From Sordaria brevicollis (lineage: Eukaryota; Ascomycota; Sordariomycetes; Sordariales; Sordariaceae), in the NCBI GenBank assembly GCA_033439795.1, contig JAUTDP010000018.1, forward strand, positions 62,001-126,000: a DNA stretch of 64,000 bases. The letters run 5' to 3'. A model generated the notes under the pieces. It was not told where the DNA came from. It saw nothing but the letters and a program-made list of their open reading frames with translations, and made no database searches. A program made the position numbers and the translations under genes. Every line of letters begins with the position of its first letter. Position 1 is the first letter of the stretch. Of the stretch, positions 20,301 to 30,472 are shown piece by piece.

Positions 20301-22077
20301 TCTTAGCATGCCATATACGGAAGAGAAAACGTCCGCTTACATGGCTGTATTGCCAATAACCACGGAATGAGCGATCCGAACTTTCCTCTCTTGAATTCAA
20401 AAGCCAAAATATCCAATTTGCTGGCGGTCTCAAAATGCGTCCACTTCCACGAGGTGGTGTTGGTGGTTGGTGGTTGAAGTCTTGGCTTTCAACTGCAGTG
20501 GGAGTGGTAAGCGTAAGCCAACATTCCAACCGTATGGGGTAAATGAATCGGATCTACTCTACTTGTACATCCGCTCACTTCCCCGGTTACAACCAGCCGC
20601 AGCCGCACATGTCAAATTCTCTTAACCTTAACCAACATGGATGGCCGATGCTGACCTACATGACTGATACCGAGACTAGGTAGGTAGAGGTAGCTCACTG
20701 GGTCTGATACTGACACACCGTACCCACTTCACGACTTCATATCGCCAAGTTGAGGTAGGTAGGAACTCCCGAGCAGCGACTCCGGGTATACGGGGGAAAC
20801 AAAGCCAGCCGGGCGGGCCATCGGGACGTTGTGAGTCTTCCTTTTTCATGATCCTCATGTTATTTCCCCCCTTTCCTCTTACCTAACGTCCTAACATCCG
20901 GAATGGAGACGAGAAAACTCTTTTGCTGGGCGTGACGCATTAAAATTCGTGGGACGACCGACCTTTTTCTTGTCAAATACCAAGTAAGTGCTTGGTGTAG
21001 GATTCCAATTCCAATTGTCAATGTCAGGTGAAGTGCTCAAGGAACTCCGAGCCCTATGAAGAATTTTCTTTCGCCTAGACGTCGTGCAACATCAGTCCTG
21101 CAGGTAACCACTGACAATTGGCAATTGGATTTCGTGCAGGGCCTTTCGGGCCAGCTCTAACGCGTGTGCTTGATTCGACGACACTCATTCGAGGAAATCC
21201 AGCCTTATGCTCCTCCGGATCAACCAAAGGAGATTTTCATCCGTCTTACGAGAACGTTGTAGTTGGATCTTCCCCGATCTGGCGATGCTGATGCATGTGC
21301 AGGTCCAGTCATCTGTCGTACTCGGCTTCATGATGATCGATGAAGGGACTTAACAAGTGCAAACGAAAAACCCAACAGGCAAGACCGCAAGAGTAGGTTG
21401 GTACCTAGGACAGCTGGTCATGCTCTCAAGGTTTTCTCTCAAGAAAGAAATTTCTTCAATCCCTCCACCATCATCTGATTCTCTACTCTTTCGGCGTCTC
21501 GGCGTCTCGGGGCCTCGGTGCCTCTGATGTCAGTGTATTGCCTACCGTACCTAAGCGAGTACGGTGATCCTTCTTCAACACTGGCTTGATACATTCAGTC
21601 TGGATGGAAAGCTGCCCCATCCATCAGGTGTTACTCACATCGTTTGCTGCATTCGTTCGGTCGGAGTCCTCCCCGCTCGGTGTTCAAACAGCCAGCCCAA
21701 GAAGCCTCAAAAAGGAAAGGAAATAGGGTTCGGATGACAACCCACCGCGTCGTTCGGCCGCCGGGCTGTCTGTTCGACACCCTCTCCTCCTCGGTCTCAC
21801 ATACCGCGTTGGTAAACCCGTTCGGATTCTTTCCTAATTCCTCTTCCGTTTACGATGGGCAGAACAAGTGTCGAAACTTGCAAATAACAGATGTTTCGGG
21901 GTCAGAGTCATCTTACCTAGGACATGATACTACCTCTATCTCCTTTTCCCCTCCAACCCTGCCATGATGTGATGTGATCTTCTCCCAGACACGCCAGGCG
22001 AGCCAGACAAGGCAGTCCTCCATCGCCAAGCCATTCGATCCCATGATTCTCATGATCAACATTAGTTGCGCAGGGGT

Positions 22078-22213
22078 TAGCGTAGTATAGCGTAGTATAG
22101 CGTTATTCACTCGGGGCAACACAACGCTAAACATACTATAGCGTGGGATGCTCGGCGGGAGAGCAACGCTGCATGCTACGCTACTGTACCTGGACTCTCA
22201 ACGCTACGCTATC
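22078..22213. repeat. Cluster of direct and inverted AGCGTAGTAT-type repeats
   Basis: Two tandem copies of AGCGTAGTAT at about 22079-22098 plus a third partial copy, then inverted relatives: ATACTATAGCGT (about 22133-22144), ATGCTACGCTACTG and AACGCTACGCTATC up to 22213. The arms could pair into alternative hairpins. No flanking duplication was recognised. Confidence 0.6.
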
Positions 22214-23042
22214 ACTTACACGCCATCATCTTCTTGACCGTAAGATAATCTCGAGGTCTAGATGCGTGGCTTATGGTAGGCAGAAGAACACGCTGAAACT
22301 CCTTTGGACTAAGGTTGGAAATTTCCCTCTGCCTGAAACCAGCATTAAGTTGCATTTTATCCAGTCCCGTCCATGATCGTATTATTCATGAGAAGAGGGA
22401 ATGCAGGTAGGTCAGCAAGGAGAATATCTCCAAAAACAAGACAGAAAATTCACGCTTGCAAACTGCATTCAGCGCCCAAAATCCAAAGGAAGGATGTTGT
22501 TGTTGTTGTTGGTCCCAAATAGGGGAGGGATCCTAGGAGGTAGGGCTGGGGGATCGAGGTCGGGTCATATCAACTAAATGAGCCGGCGCAGATCGTTTAA
22601 ACGCCATCTGATTGGTCTAGTCCGATCCTGGATCTAGACTACACATTCCGTTCAAAGTACCTCCCTGAAGGGGGTAAGTGTAGTACAAGACGGTGAGTGA
22701 GGGACATAGGGCCACAAACGGCTTCATTTTCGTTTCCCCATTGTCAGCCATATCATCCGGTGAATCAGCTAACCTATTCTTAGCCAAGTCGTGAGTCGTT
22801 TGTACACCGAGTTTCTCATCTGCTGACTTGTGAGTGTGCGGGTTGCAAGTACCACTCAGGATGAAGAACCTTGAGGGCTGTTGTGGGGGGAGGAGATGAG
22901 GAGGGATGGGTTCAGAATCTTGGGATGAATGTTATTCTTGTATGTGGCTTGTGAGCAGGGCAGGTTATGACCCGCTTGGGCATCGGCCAAGAACCAAGGG
23001 CAGGTACAAGGAGGTAAGGCAAAGGAAGGACAAAGAGGGATC

Positions 23043-23050
23043 TATATAAG
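23043..23050 (+). promoter_or_regulatory. TATA box of the Cys-module secreted protein gene
   Basis: TATATAAG, about 245 bases upstream of the ATG at 23295, followed by a CT-rich leader typical of well-expressed fungal genes. Confidence 0.55.
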
Positions 23051-23294
23051 ACCCCTTGCCGTCGCTTCTTTCGATGTAGTCATTCCCCTTCACCATCCAA
23101 ACATCCCCCTTCATCGGACCGATCGGCTACAAGAACTGTCTTGTCTCACATTGCAATCTTTCGGCAACTTCCTCACATTCATATCATTATCAGCTTGTCC
23201 CAAAAAGCCATCACCGGCCCAGGTCTCAAGCACATTTACCTTACCTTTCACAAAACCAAGACTTTCTTTCGAATCTCCGAGTCAACGTCACACG

Positions 23295-24008
23295 ATGATT
23301 GCCACCAAAGTCTTCCTCCTCGTCGGCATGGCCTTCGGCGTCACGACCGTCGCCGCCAACCCCGTCACCAAGACCTGCGCCAACGTCAAGTGTCCTGTTC
23401 GTTGCGAGATGATCAAGGGCAACCCCACCTGTGTTGGTCGTCCTAACGCTGTCGCCGCTGAGACCGTCTCCGAGTCCCCGTGTGACTCGGTCCGCTGCCC
23501 CTTCCGTTGCGAAGTTGTCAACAACTCTCCCGTCTGCGTCGACCCTTCTCCTCAAGATCTCGCCAACGATACTTCTGCAAAGGGCGAGAAGTGCGGCGTT
23601 GCCACTTGCCCCTACGGACAAACTTGCTGCAACGAATCTTGCGGTATCTGCGTCCCTCCCGGCGGTGCATGCACTCAGCAATTCTGCGAGCCCGCTGGCT
23701 TGCAATGCGGACCCAGCGTTTGCAGGGGCGACACTCCCTTCTGCTGCAATAAGAGCTGTGGTATCTGCACCGCTCCCGATGGTGTTTGCACGGCGCAGCT
23801 TTGCAACCGCGGCTTCACTCCCAGCGAGAGCAAGAGGGCTGAGGAGGCAGACAAGATCAAGCTTGGAAACCAGAAGTGCGGCAAAGGTACTTGCCCAGAG
23901 GGAATGAGCTGCTGCAACTCCAGCTGTGGCATCTGCGTGAAGCCGGGCGGTGCCTGCACTCAGCAATTCTGCCCTAGTGCCGAAGTCTCCGAGACTGAAC
24001 AGGCTTGA
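23295..24008 (+). CDS. Secreted protein of repeated cysteine modules
   Basis: I chose ATG 23295, which gives 237 residues with a clear signal peptide (1-21, MIATKVFLLVGMAFGVTTVA); the same frame is open upstream but has no signal. Two short N-terminal repeats, each C-x4-C-P-x-R-C-E ending in CV (28-47 and 63-82), are followed by three 33-residue modules: 99-131, 138-170 and 194-226. Each module has the pattern CG..xC......CCN.SCGIC..P.G.CT.Q.C, with eight cysteines. Between modules 2 and 3 is a Lys-Arg at 180-181 that could be a kexin site. No named family recognised; the modules resemble knottin or antistasin-like Cys-rich repeats. Probably extracellular or wall-associated. Codon use is highly biased to C-ending codons, suggesting strong expression. 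Confidence 0.85.
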   Translation: MIATKVFLLVGMAFGVTTVAANPVTKTCANVKCPVRCEMIKGNPTCVGRPNAVAAETVSESPCDSVRCPFRCEVVNNSPVCVDPSPQDLANDTSAKGEKCGVATCPYGQTCCNESCGICVPPGGACTQQFCEPAGLQCGPSVCRGDTPFCCNKSCGICTAPDGVCTAQLCNRGFTPSESKRAEEADKIKLGNQKCGKGTCPEGMSCCNSSCGICVKPGGACTQQFCPSAEVSETEQA

Positions 24009-26060
24009 ATGGTATGGTGGTGAAGGATAATAGGAGGTTGTGGCTGGCGGGAGGGTTGTGGTTGGTATTGTGCTCAGGGTACGGGTACCTGGCATTGGAA
24101 TGGGTGACGATGTCGGTTGGGATTGGCGGGTGACTGGCATTCAAAGATTAGAGAAGAGGTATGGGTGGTGGGAAAGGGTTTGATGATCACATTCCTTTGG
24201 GTTGGCTTTTGTCTTATGGGTCTTGTGGGGGACACACCGGGAGTATAAGGGAGGGCCACGATAGGTACGGGACAAAGGGTCACGTATTAGACGGGTGGAT
24301 GGTTTTCTTTGATGGGTTTCCGCGCTTGTTCCTGTATATAGTTGGAGGTGTTTCGTGCTTTGTCGGTATTGCGTTAGGTATCCTTGGAGGACAATTGACT
24401 TTGTTGTCTCCCACCCTTGTGTCATGTGGTGGCGGTTCTCGCTAGTCGTTCGTCATCGCTCATGTCGTGAAGCTGTGTATATCGACCGAGAACTCGAGTT
24501 GGTCGGGCTATCGTAGGTATGGTAACCGGGCGGGAATGCAATGACACGATGATGTGTACCTGGTCAAAACATCTGTTAGTCATCAAGAAGCAAGCATTGG
24601 TCGTATGTCTTAAAAACTGAAGTAGGAGCGCCATCCAAGCGTAATAAGGGTCAGAATACATTGGGCTGGCTAAAGACCAGTCCATTGGACTCATGATGTT
24701 CTTTTCAGTTGCTGTATAGCTCTCGAGAGGGCGGCCTGCCGGGCTAGCGAGTGCGTGTCGAAGTCAGAACTGATCGAGGACGGTGGCAGCATTGGATATC
24801 TGGATTGAACATTCTAATGGGAAAACAAAAGGATCTGGCATAGGTTATAGGTAGGCAATAGAACATGAAGAAACGAAGAATGAATCGTCTGGAGCCGTCT
24901 CCCGCCATATGAACAAGGACGGGAGACAGGAGTGTGACCCCAAAAGCGCAGTCTCAAATCCACAACGGAAGATTGTTGGACGAACCGTTGTGACTTCCAA
25001 AATTTTCTCGAGCAGCCCACGTCACCGCACTTCGGTCCGGATGTAAAGGAGCAGCTGGATGCATCGCATCATGATGCAGACTGCACTGGATCGTACTTAC
25101 CTGCTGTGCCTCCTTGTACTTTCGGCCGAGTGCAGCCAAGTCAACGCCTGCCCTGGACAGCATGCAGCGTTGAGCCTTCCAACTGGGACCATGCAAGCTC
25201 TCAGTTCGGAACAATCAACATCTCCTACTGTAGTACTTAGCAAATGCGGTACCTTCGACGGAGCCAGAAACCCGTGAATTTTTGAAGGCGGCAGCTCGAC
25301 TGAATAAGTTTCGATCCTGGTCGCAAGTCGCCGTAGCTTTTGGGCTTTTCCTCCGAGTTGCAAAATAGTGATTGGAAACTGATGACCAGAAAGATACTGC
25401 CACTCTCCATAAAAATGACACACTTAAAGTGGCTACACAATTTGCCATATCTTCATTTTAGGGCATGGCTGGCCTTGCTTCGCGGTAAGGTCTTGCTCGG
25501 TATTGCATAGTACCGAGGAGCATGTCTTCTGCTCTGATAACTTGAGCAAAATTGCCAGAAGTTTCAACTCGTACAGACCCTCTACATGCAGATTCCGACA
25601 ACAGTATGTGATTGCTAGACGGCTAAATTCTCCGTCAACAAGACATAATCGGCCGGGACAATATGTCGTTCGCACATTTCGTGTCACACCATAGCCGTTG
25701 TTCCAGAAAGAGCCTCCTGCTGGAAAACAAGGTTGTTGATCCTTGAAGACGGGACCGGAGGGCAAGATGACAAGCACGGAGGTGGAAGGGCCGCCACCAA
25801 GTTGTAGTTCAAACTCCGGTCCTGATTCTAACGCAACACTGAACCGGGAATCGGACGGCGATCCAACATGGATAAGCTCCGGATGTAGAAGTAGTCCCAG
25901 CCTCCTACACAGCAAAAAATTCGGGGTAAATGTTTGTCGGCCGATGGGATGTTGGCACCTCGGGGTATATAGATACGACCGGGCCTCGCCCTCTCGCATT
26001 CCGTCCATGTTGAACCCCAGCGATCGAGTGTCCAAGAAGAATCGTCATCCAGCGCTGAAG
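24009..26060. other. Intergenic region
   Basis: It holds the 3' flank of the Cys-module gene and the promoter of the CE15 gene. A minus-strand frame at 25433-26035 overlaps the CE15 promoter and has no family signal. An in-frame ATG at 26007 could extend the CE15 protein by 18 residues but would bury the signal peptide. Confidence 0.5.
25966..25973 (+). promoter_or_regulatory. TATA box of the CE15 gene
   Basis: TATATAGA, 95 bases upstream of the chosen ATG (26061), in a GGGG-TATATA context. Confidence 0.55.
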
Positions 26061-27432
26061 ATGCGAACCGCAGCTTGCTTCCTTGTCGGAGCCGCGGTTT
26101 TCGGGACTACATGGGCTGCGCCATTGGTAAGCTCACGCCAGGCCGACACTTGCGCCCCAATCCCATCTCCGTTTCCAACATGGCAACAACTCCCTACGCA
26201 GTCATCTCTTCCGGACCCGCTGCTCCCGCTCAAATACACCACAACGGAGAACGTCAAGGATATTCTCGTCGGTAAAGGCCCAAACCGCGTCCAAACACCC
26301 GAACAATGGTACAAGTGCCGACAGCCCGAAATCCTGCAACTGCTGCAGGAGTACCAGTACGGCTACTACCCGGACCACTCCCAGGAGAAGGTTGAGGCAA
26401 CTCGTAGCGGCAATACCATCAATATTGCGGTAACGGCGGGTGGAAAGACGGGCAGGTTCAAGGCCACCATCTCGCTGCCATCTGGAGCGTCTGCGTCGAG
26501 GAAGGCACCGGTGGTCATCAACATTGGCGGCATGCAGAACCAACCGTACTTGAGCGCGGGGATTGCGATTGCGCAGTTCGATTATACTTCGGTGGCGCCG
26601 GATAGTAATTCGAAGACGGGAGCGTTTTGGGACATCTACAAGGGGAGAGATATCGGTAAGTTGGATGCATAGCAAAAAAATGACTACCATACTTCGGTGC
26701 TGATCCTGTTAGGCGTCTTGACGGCCTGGGCCTGGGGTTTCCACCGGACACTTGATGCCTTGAACATGACTGTCCCCGAAATCGACGCCAGCCGGGTCGG
26801 CGTGACAGGCTGTTCCCGCCTAGGGAAGGGTGCTCTGGCAGCCGGCCTCTTTGATAGCCGCATCACGATAACAATGCCCATGTCTTCCGGCGTGCAAGGG
26901 CTCGGACCATACCGATACATCGGCCTGAGCGGACAGGGCGAGAACTTGGAGAACAGCAAGTCGGGCGCGAGTTGGTGGACCAACAGCAAGCTCGGAACTT
27001 TCGTCAACCATGCGCCAAATCTTCCGTATGACGCACATACGATTGCGGCGGCAATCGCTCCTAGGGCCTTGATCATTGACCAGGGCACCGGCGACGCTTT
27101 TACCGACAGCAAAGCAACGGCGATCGTAGTTTATCCGGCTGCAAAGGCCATCTATGACTGGCTTGGAGCTGGCGACAAGATTGGCATCAGTGTCCGAAGT
27201 GGAGGACATTGTGACATGAGCGGATTGTACGCCGTCCAGGTCCCTCCTTGTCTCGAACCATAGCCCTGGATGACATTGCTGACATTTGTGCTGCAGTTCC
27301 TCAGTGTTGCCATTTGTACAAAAGGTCTTCTTTGGCACTCCCACGACAAAGGATTACAGCAACCTGGGAAGCTATGGGTCGCCCATGTCGACTGCCTTTC
27401 CGTGGTCGACTGCTCTTCCCAAGGCGCAGTGA
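26061..27432 (+). CDS. Glucuronoyl esterase-like protein, carbohydrate esterase family 15
   Basis: Three exons: 26061-26655, 26713-27226 and 27297-27432, with introns of 57 bp (GTAAGT..TTAG) and 70 bp (GTACGC..GCAG). The spliced frame gives 414 residues. Residues 1-20 are a signal peptide, so it is secreted. The CE15 nucleophile elbow G-C-S-R-L-G-K is intact (Ser233), and the base His364 lies in RSGGHCDMSG. The family cleaves the ester between lignin alcohols and 4-O-methyl-glucuronic acid of xylan. The acid residue, Glu in the 'PQESGAGG' segment of Cip2-type enzymes, is Ser256 here (MPMSSGVQG), so catalysis may be weak or rely on another acid. No cellulose-binding module is seen. The stop is 237 bp from the transposon island. 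Confidence 0.88.
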
Positions 27433-27660
27433 CGATGACACTCAGTCGGCGATGATGGAAATCGGAGATCATGGTGTTGGGTCGGATTCAGGAATGGCAT
27501 GCTGTCGATATTGAAATGTTGTCCGTAGCCATCGCTATCCAGTGTCCCAGAAAGAGTTGCTGTATGAAGTCCATCATATGGTCGTGTTGTTGCTGACCTC
27601 GTTTCGAGATGAAGAATAAAGGTGACGAAGTTGAAGCTTGGCTCGTGAAATTGGAGCCGA

Positions 27661-27669
27661 ATGTTAAAA
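27661..27669. repeat. MULE target-site duplication, left copy
   Basis: ATGTTAAAA directly abuts the left terminal inverted repeat and is repeated exactly at 52472-52480. Nine bases is the typical duplication of the Mutator superfamily. Confidence 0.93.
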
Positions 27670-27736
27670 CGGAAACTTTAACGGGCAAGACCCCATCTCT
27701 TAGTCGGCAAGACTTTCCCCACTTACAGGTGCCAGC
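27670..27736 (+). repeat. MULE terminal inverted repeat, left
   Basis: Begins CGGAAACTTTAACGGGCAAG. Its first 50 bases are identical to the inverted right end and the next 17 differ only by four transitions of the RIP type. It is GC-normal, unlike the interior. Confidence 0.95.
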
Positions 27737-28959
27737 CAGACCGCCAGTACCGTGCAGACCGCTAGCGCCCAACGTTGGTACATATAACCTAACCTATATA
27801 TTACTACTACTATTTATTAATGGTTGTTAATTAATTGCGCAAATTACCCTAAAATTATTACCAACTTCGCCGCCATCGTTATAGAAGTTTTAACTATTCC
27901 CGAGCGCGTTATATAATCCCTAATTACCCTTTTAATCTAATCCCGCCGGTCTAAGTACTAATCGCGGTCGCAATTACCCTAGCGTATATTTACTTAACCT
28001 CGACCTTCTAAATAACGGTTATTACCCTTAGCGCTAATATTACTACATTATATTATTAGTCCGTTCGATACTTAAAATAAAGCTATAAATACCCTATTTC
28101 GATATATTTCCTATACCGGTTTTATTACTATAATATAATTAACAATTAAAAGGGGTAGGTAGGTTATATAAATAGACCTTCGCTATAATTATAGCCATAA
28201 ATATAAAATAATTAAATATAGTATATATAATAAGGGAATTAAGTAAACCGGTTGCCTATATAATATAAAAATCGTATAATTTATAAGGAAGGATTATAAA
28301 TAATTCGTTAAAAAAATAAATTCTACCTATAATTACCCTATTAAATAAGTATTCTCCTTATTAATTTTCATTATTATAGTAATTAATTTTATTATAATAC
28401 AGTAAATTTAATAGGTAATACGAATTTTCGTCGGTAAAAATAGAAGGATTATAAATATACTATTTATATTATTATCGAAAGGTTATTTAGTATTATTCGT
28501 ATAAGCGTACAATAAATTACACTATATTTAAATAATATATTAAGCGACTTAAATTTACCGATAGAAGATAATTCTATTATTAACGTCGTTAATATAATAT
28601 ATTAAAGACCTAATAATAATTTAATAATAAAGTTATAAAATTATAAAATTATTATTATTACCTAAGAAATTTATAATATATAATACCGTTTCCGCCGTAT
28701 AAAATATAATTACTACTCTTCGATTAAAATATTTATCGACCTCTTCAAAAAATATAAAATAGAATATAATATCGAATATTTTATCGATTATTATAAAAAT
28801 AATAATATAAAGAAGAGGGTAAAACGGGTCTTTTAAACCTTTAAATAATATATCGAAATATAAAAAGTAAATCCGTTAATTATATTAATAAATAATATAT
28901 ATAAAATATATAAATAAATTTTTTATTATTACCCGTATTAATTTATTTATTCATTTTTT

Positions 28960-29849
28960 TCATTTTTTTCGTTTTTTTCGCTTTTTAAAGGGTATTTAAC
29001 CTCCCTTTTTTTTTTATATAAATAAACAAATTTAACCTTCTACTCCTTAATATTATTAACGTCGATTTTCTATACTATAATTTTAACGTCGTATTTAGAT
29101 TATCAAACGGCGAAAAGGAAAAGGACTTTATTTAATACTTTAATTATTTAAAAAAGCTATAATAATAGTACAATATTAATAACCCCGCTATTATTATTAG
29201 CGACTTTTATAAAGGCTTTAAAAAGGCTATTCGTAAAGCCTACTTCAAAATCCCTTATTAACTTTACGTTTAATATATTATAAAGAACGTAAATTATTAT
29301 ATTACCAAAAAATAAATATAATATAAGGATATTAATCTAATACTTAAAATTACGGGTATAATAATATCGTACTTAAAACCTCCTATACTAATACTAATAA
29401 TATTATTTAATTTTAAAAGTAATAGACCGGACCCGCTAGCGTATATTATTAAAATTAACGCCTAAAATAACGGAAACCCCGATTAAGAATTTAAAAAAGA
29501 AGATTTCAATACCGATTTATACGTAGAAGATTTAGAAAAAGTTATAAATATTACCACCGCCAACCGCGCTACTTAAATTAACGAAGGGGGTATTTAAATT
29601 AATAAAGAAGGGGGAAATAGCGCTTAACTACATAACTATAATATATTAAATTTCGTATAAAGGAGGAGGTTTCACCCTAATATATATAAAAAGTTTATAA
29701 ATAAGTAGAAGAAAATCGTATACGTAGAGAATAAAATTATTTATAAACGGGTATAATAATTACTTTATAAAGAATTTACGCGCTAAACCCCCTTATTTAA
29801 ATATTTATATAAATATTATTTTCTATAAATTTATAAATTTAATAATTAT
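28960..29849 (+). pseudogene. MULE transposase, 5' and DDE part (RIP-disabled)
   Basis: Plus-strand translation with stops read through shows the MULE transposase core: NKFNLLLLNIINVDF.. near 29027-29070, where active members have a '(Y)KTN.F.LPLL.IVGV' pattern; a VNGEKE-like stretch near 29108; then ISDFYKGFKKAIRK at about 29195-29240, the second catalytic Asp region; and a IPYQLYV.. block matching 'P.HQLC.WHI.KN'. Cys-to-Tyr, Trp-to-stop and Gln-to-stop changes are all RIP-type. Sequence at 27737-28960 probably held the N-terminus but is too degraded to read. The frame is broken at 29850 by the outer Gypsy. Confidence 0.82.
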
Positions 29850-30472
29850 TGAAATGGGGAAGAAAAACAACCCCAAATAACCACTACTACTATAATAACT
29901 AGGAAAGGAACTATATTAAAAACTTCTGATAAGATTAAAAGAATAGAGAGAGGAGTAGATTTATAGGGGAGAAAGGAGTAATTTAATAGTAGGAATATCT
30001 TTTTCGACTTAATTATATCTTTTCTTTTACTTATTATAAAGGTAGGGTTAGGAAGTCTTAAAGACTTAATTAAGGAGTTAATTTTTACCAAATTGAAGAA
30101 GATTTTTATCTTAAAGATTAAATAAAGTCTAATTATTATTCTAGTAAAGGTTATTTAACTTTCTTTCTTTTCTTTCTAATTACCCTTCTCTCTTTTTATT
30201 CCTTTAGAACTTTCCTTCTTTCTATATAAAAGTCCGAAATTCATTCCATAGCTTTCTTTCTTAATTTATTTAATATATTATTATTATATTTCTTTCAAAT
30301 TAATTTATTATAATATATCCTTATCCTATACCTCTTTTTTTAAATTATAATTAAGGAAAATCCTTAGAAGAATTCCTCTAGAATAAAAAACTACGAAAAA
30401 TTTTCGAAAAAATTCGGAGAAAATCTACTATTTAACCGTATACCCTTATATTTATTTATCCGCCCTATTTTA
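29850..30472 (-). repeat. Outer Gypsy LTR, left (3' LTR)
   Basis: 623 bp, aligned base for base with 50051-50673; differences are almost all C/T or G/A. Starts TGAAATGGGG (plus strand) and ends with TTTA where the other copy has CTCA. A plus-strand TATATAAAAG at 30223-30232 is noteworthy because pol is on the other strand. Confidence 0.93.

Larger units (their letters stand above)
17330..23294. other. Six-kb region without supported genes
   Basis: The longest gene-free non-RIP stretch in the window. Base composition is normal and there is no excess of TpA, so it is not a mutated repeat. No frame exceeds about 130 codons, and none resembles a family or joins across credible introns. It holds TAGGTAGGTA-type repeats (20675-20765), a cluster of GCGTAGTATA-like repeats (22078-22213), a GTT run near 22498-22516 and, at its right end, the promoter of the Cys-module gene. 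Long promoters or non-coding transcripts are possible. Confidence 0.55.

Noticed and set aside
23241..24140. 299-residue minus-strand frame
   Set aside because: A shadow of the Cys-module gene; Ala/Leu/Asp-rich with no family signal, while the plus frame has a signal peptide and Cys repeats.
25433..26035. 200-residue minus-strand frame
   Set aside because: It overlaps the CE15 TATA box and leader, with no domain and no good start context.
29846..30091. 81-residue minus-strand frame
   Set aside because: It lies inside the outer Gypsy LTR, begins at the LTR boundary and is broken in the other LTR copy.
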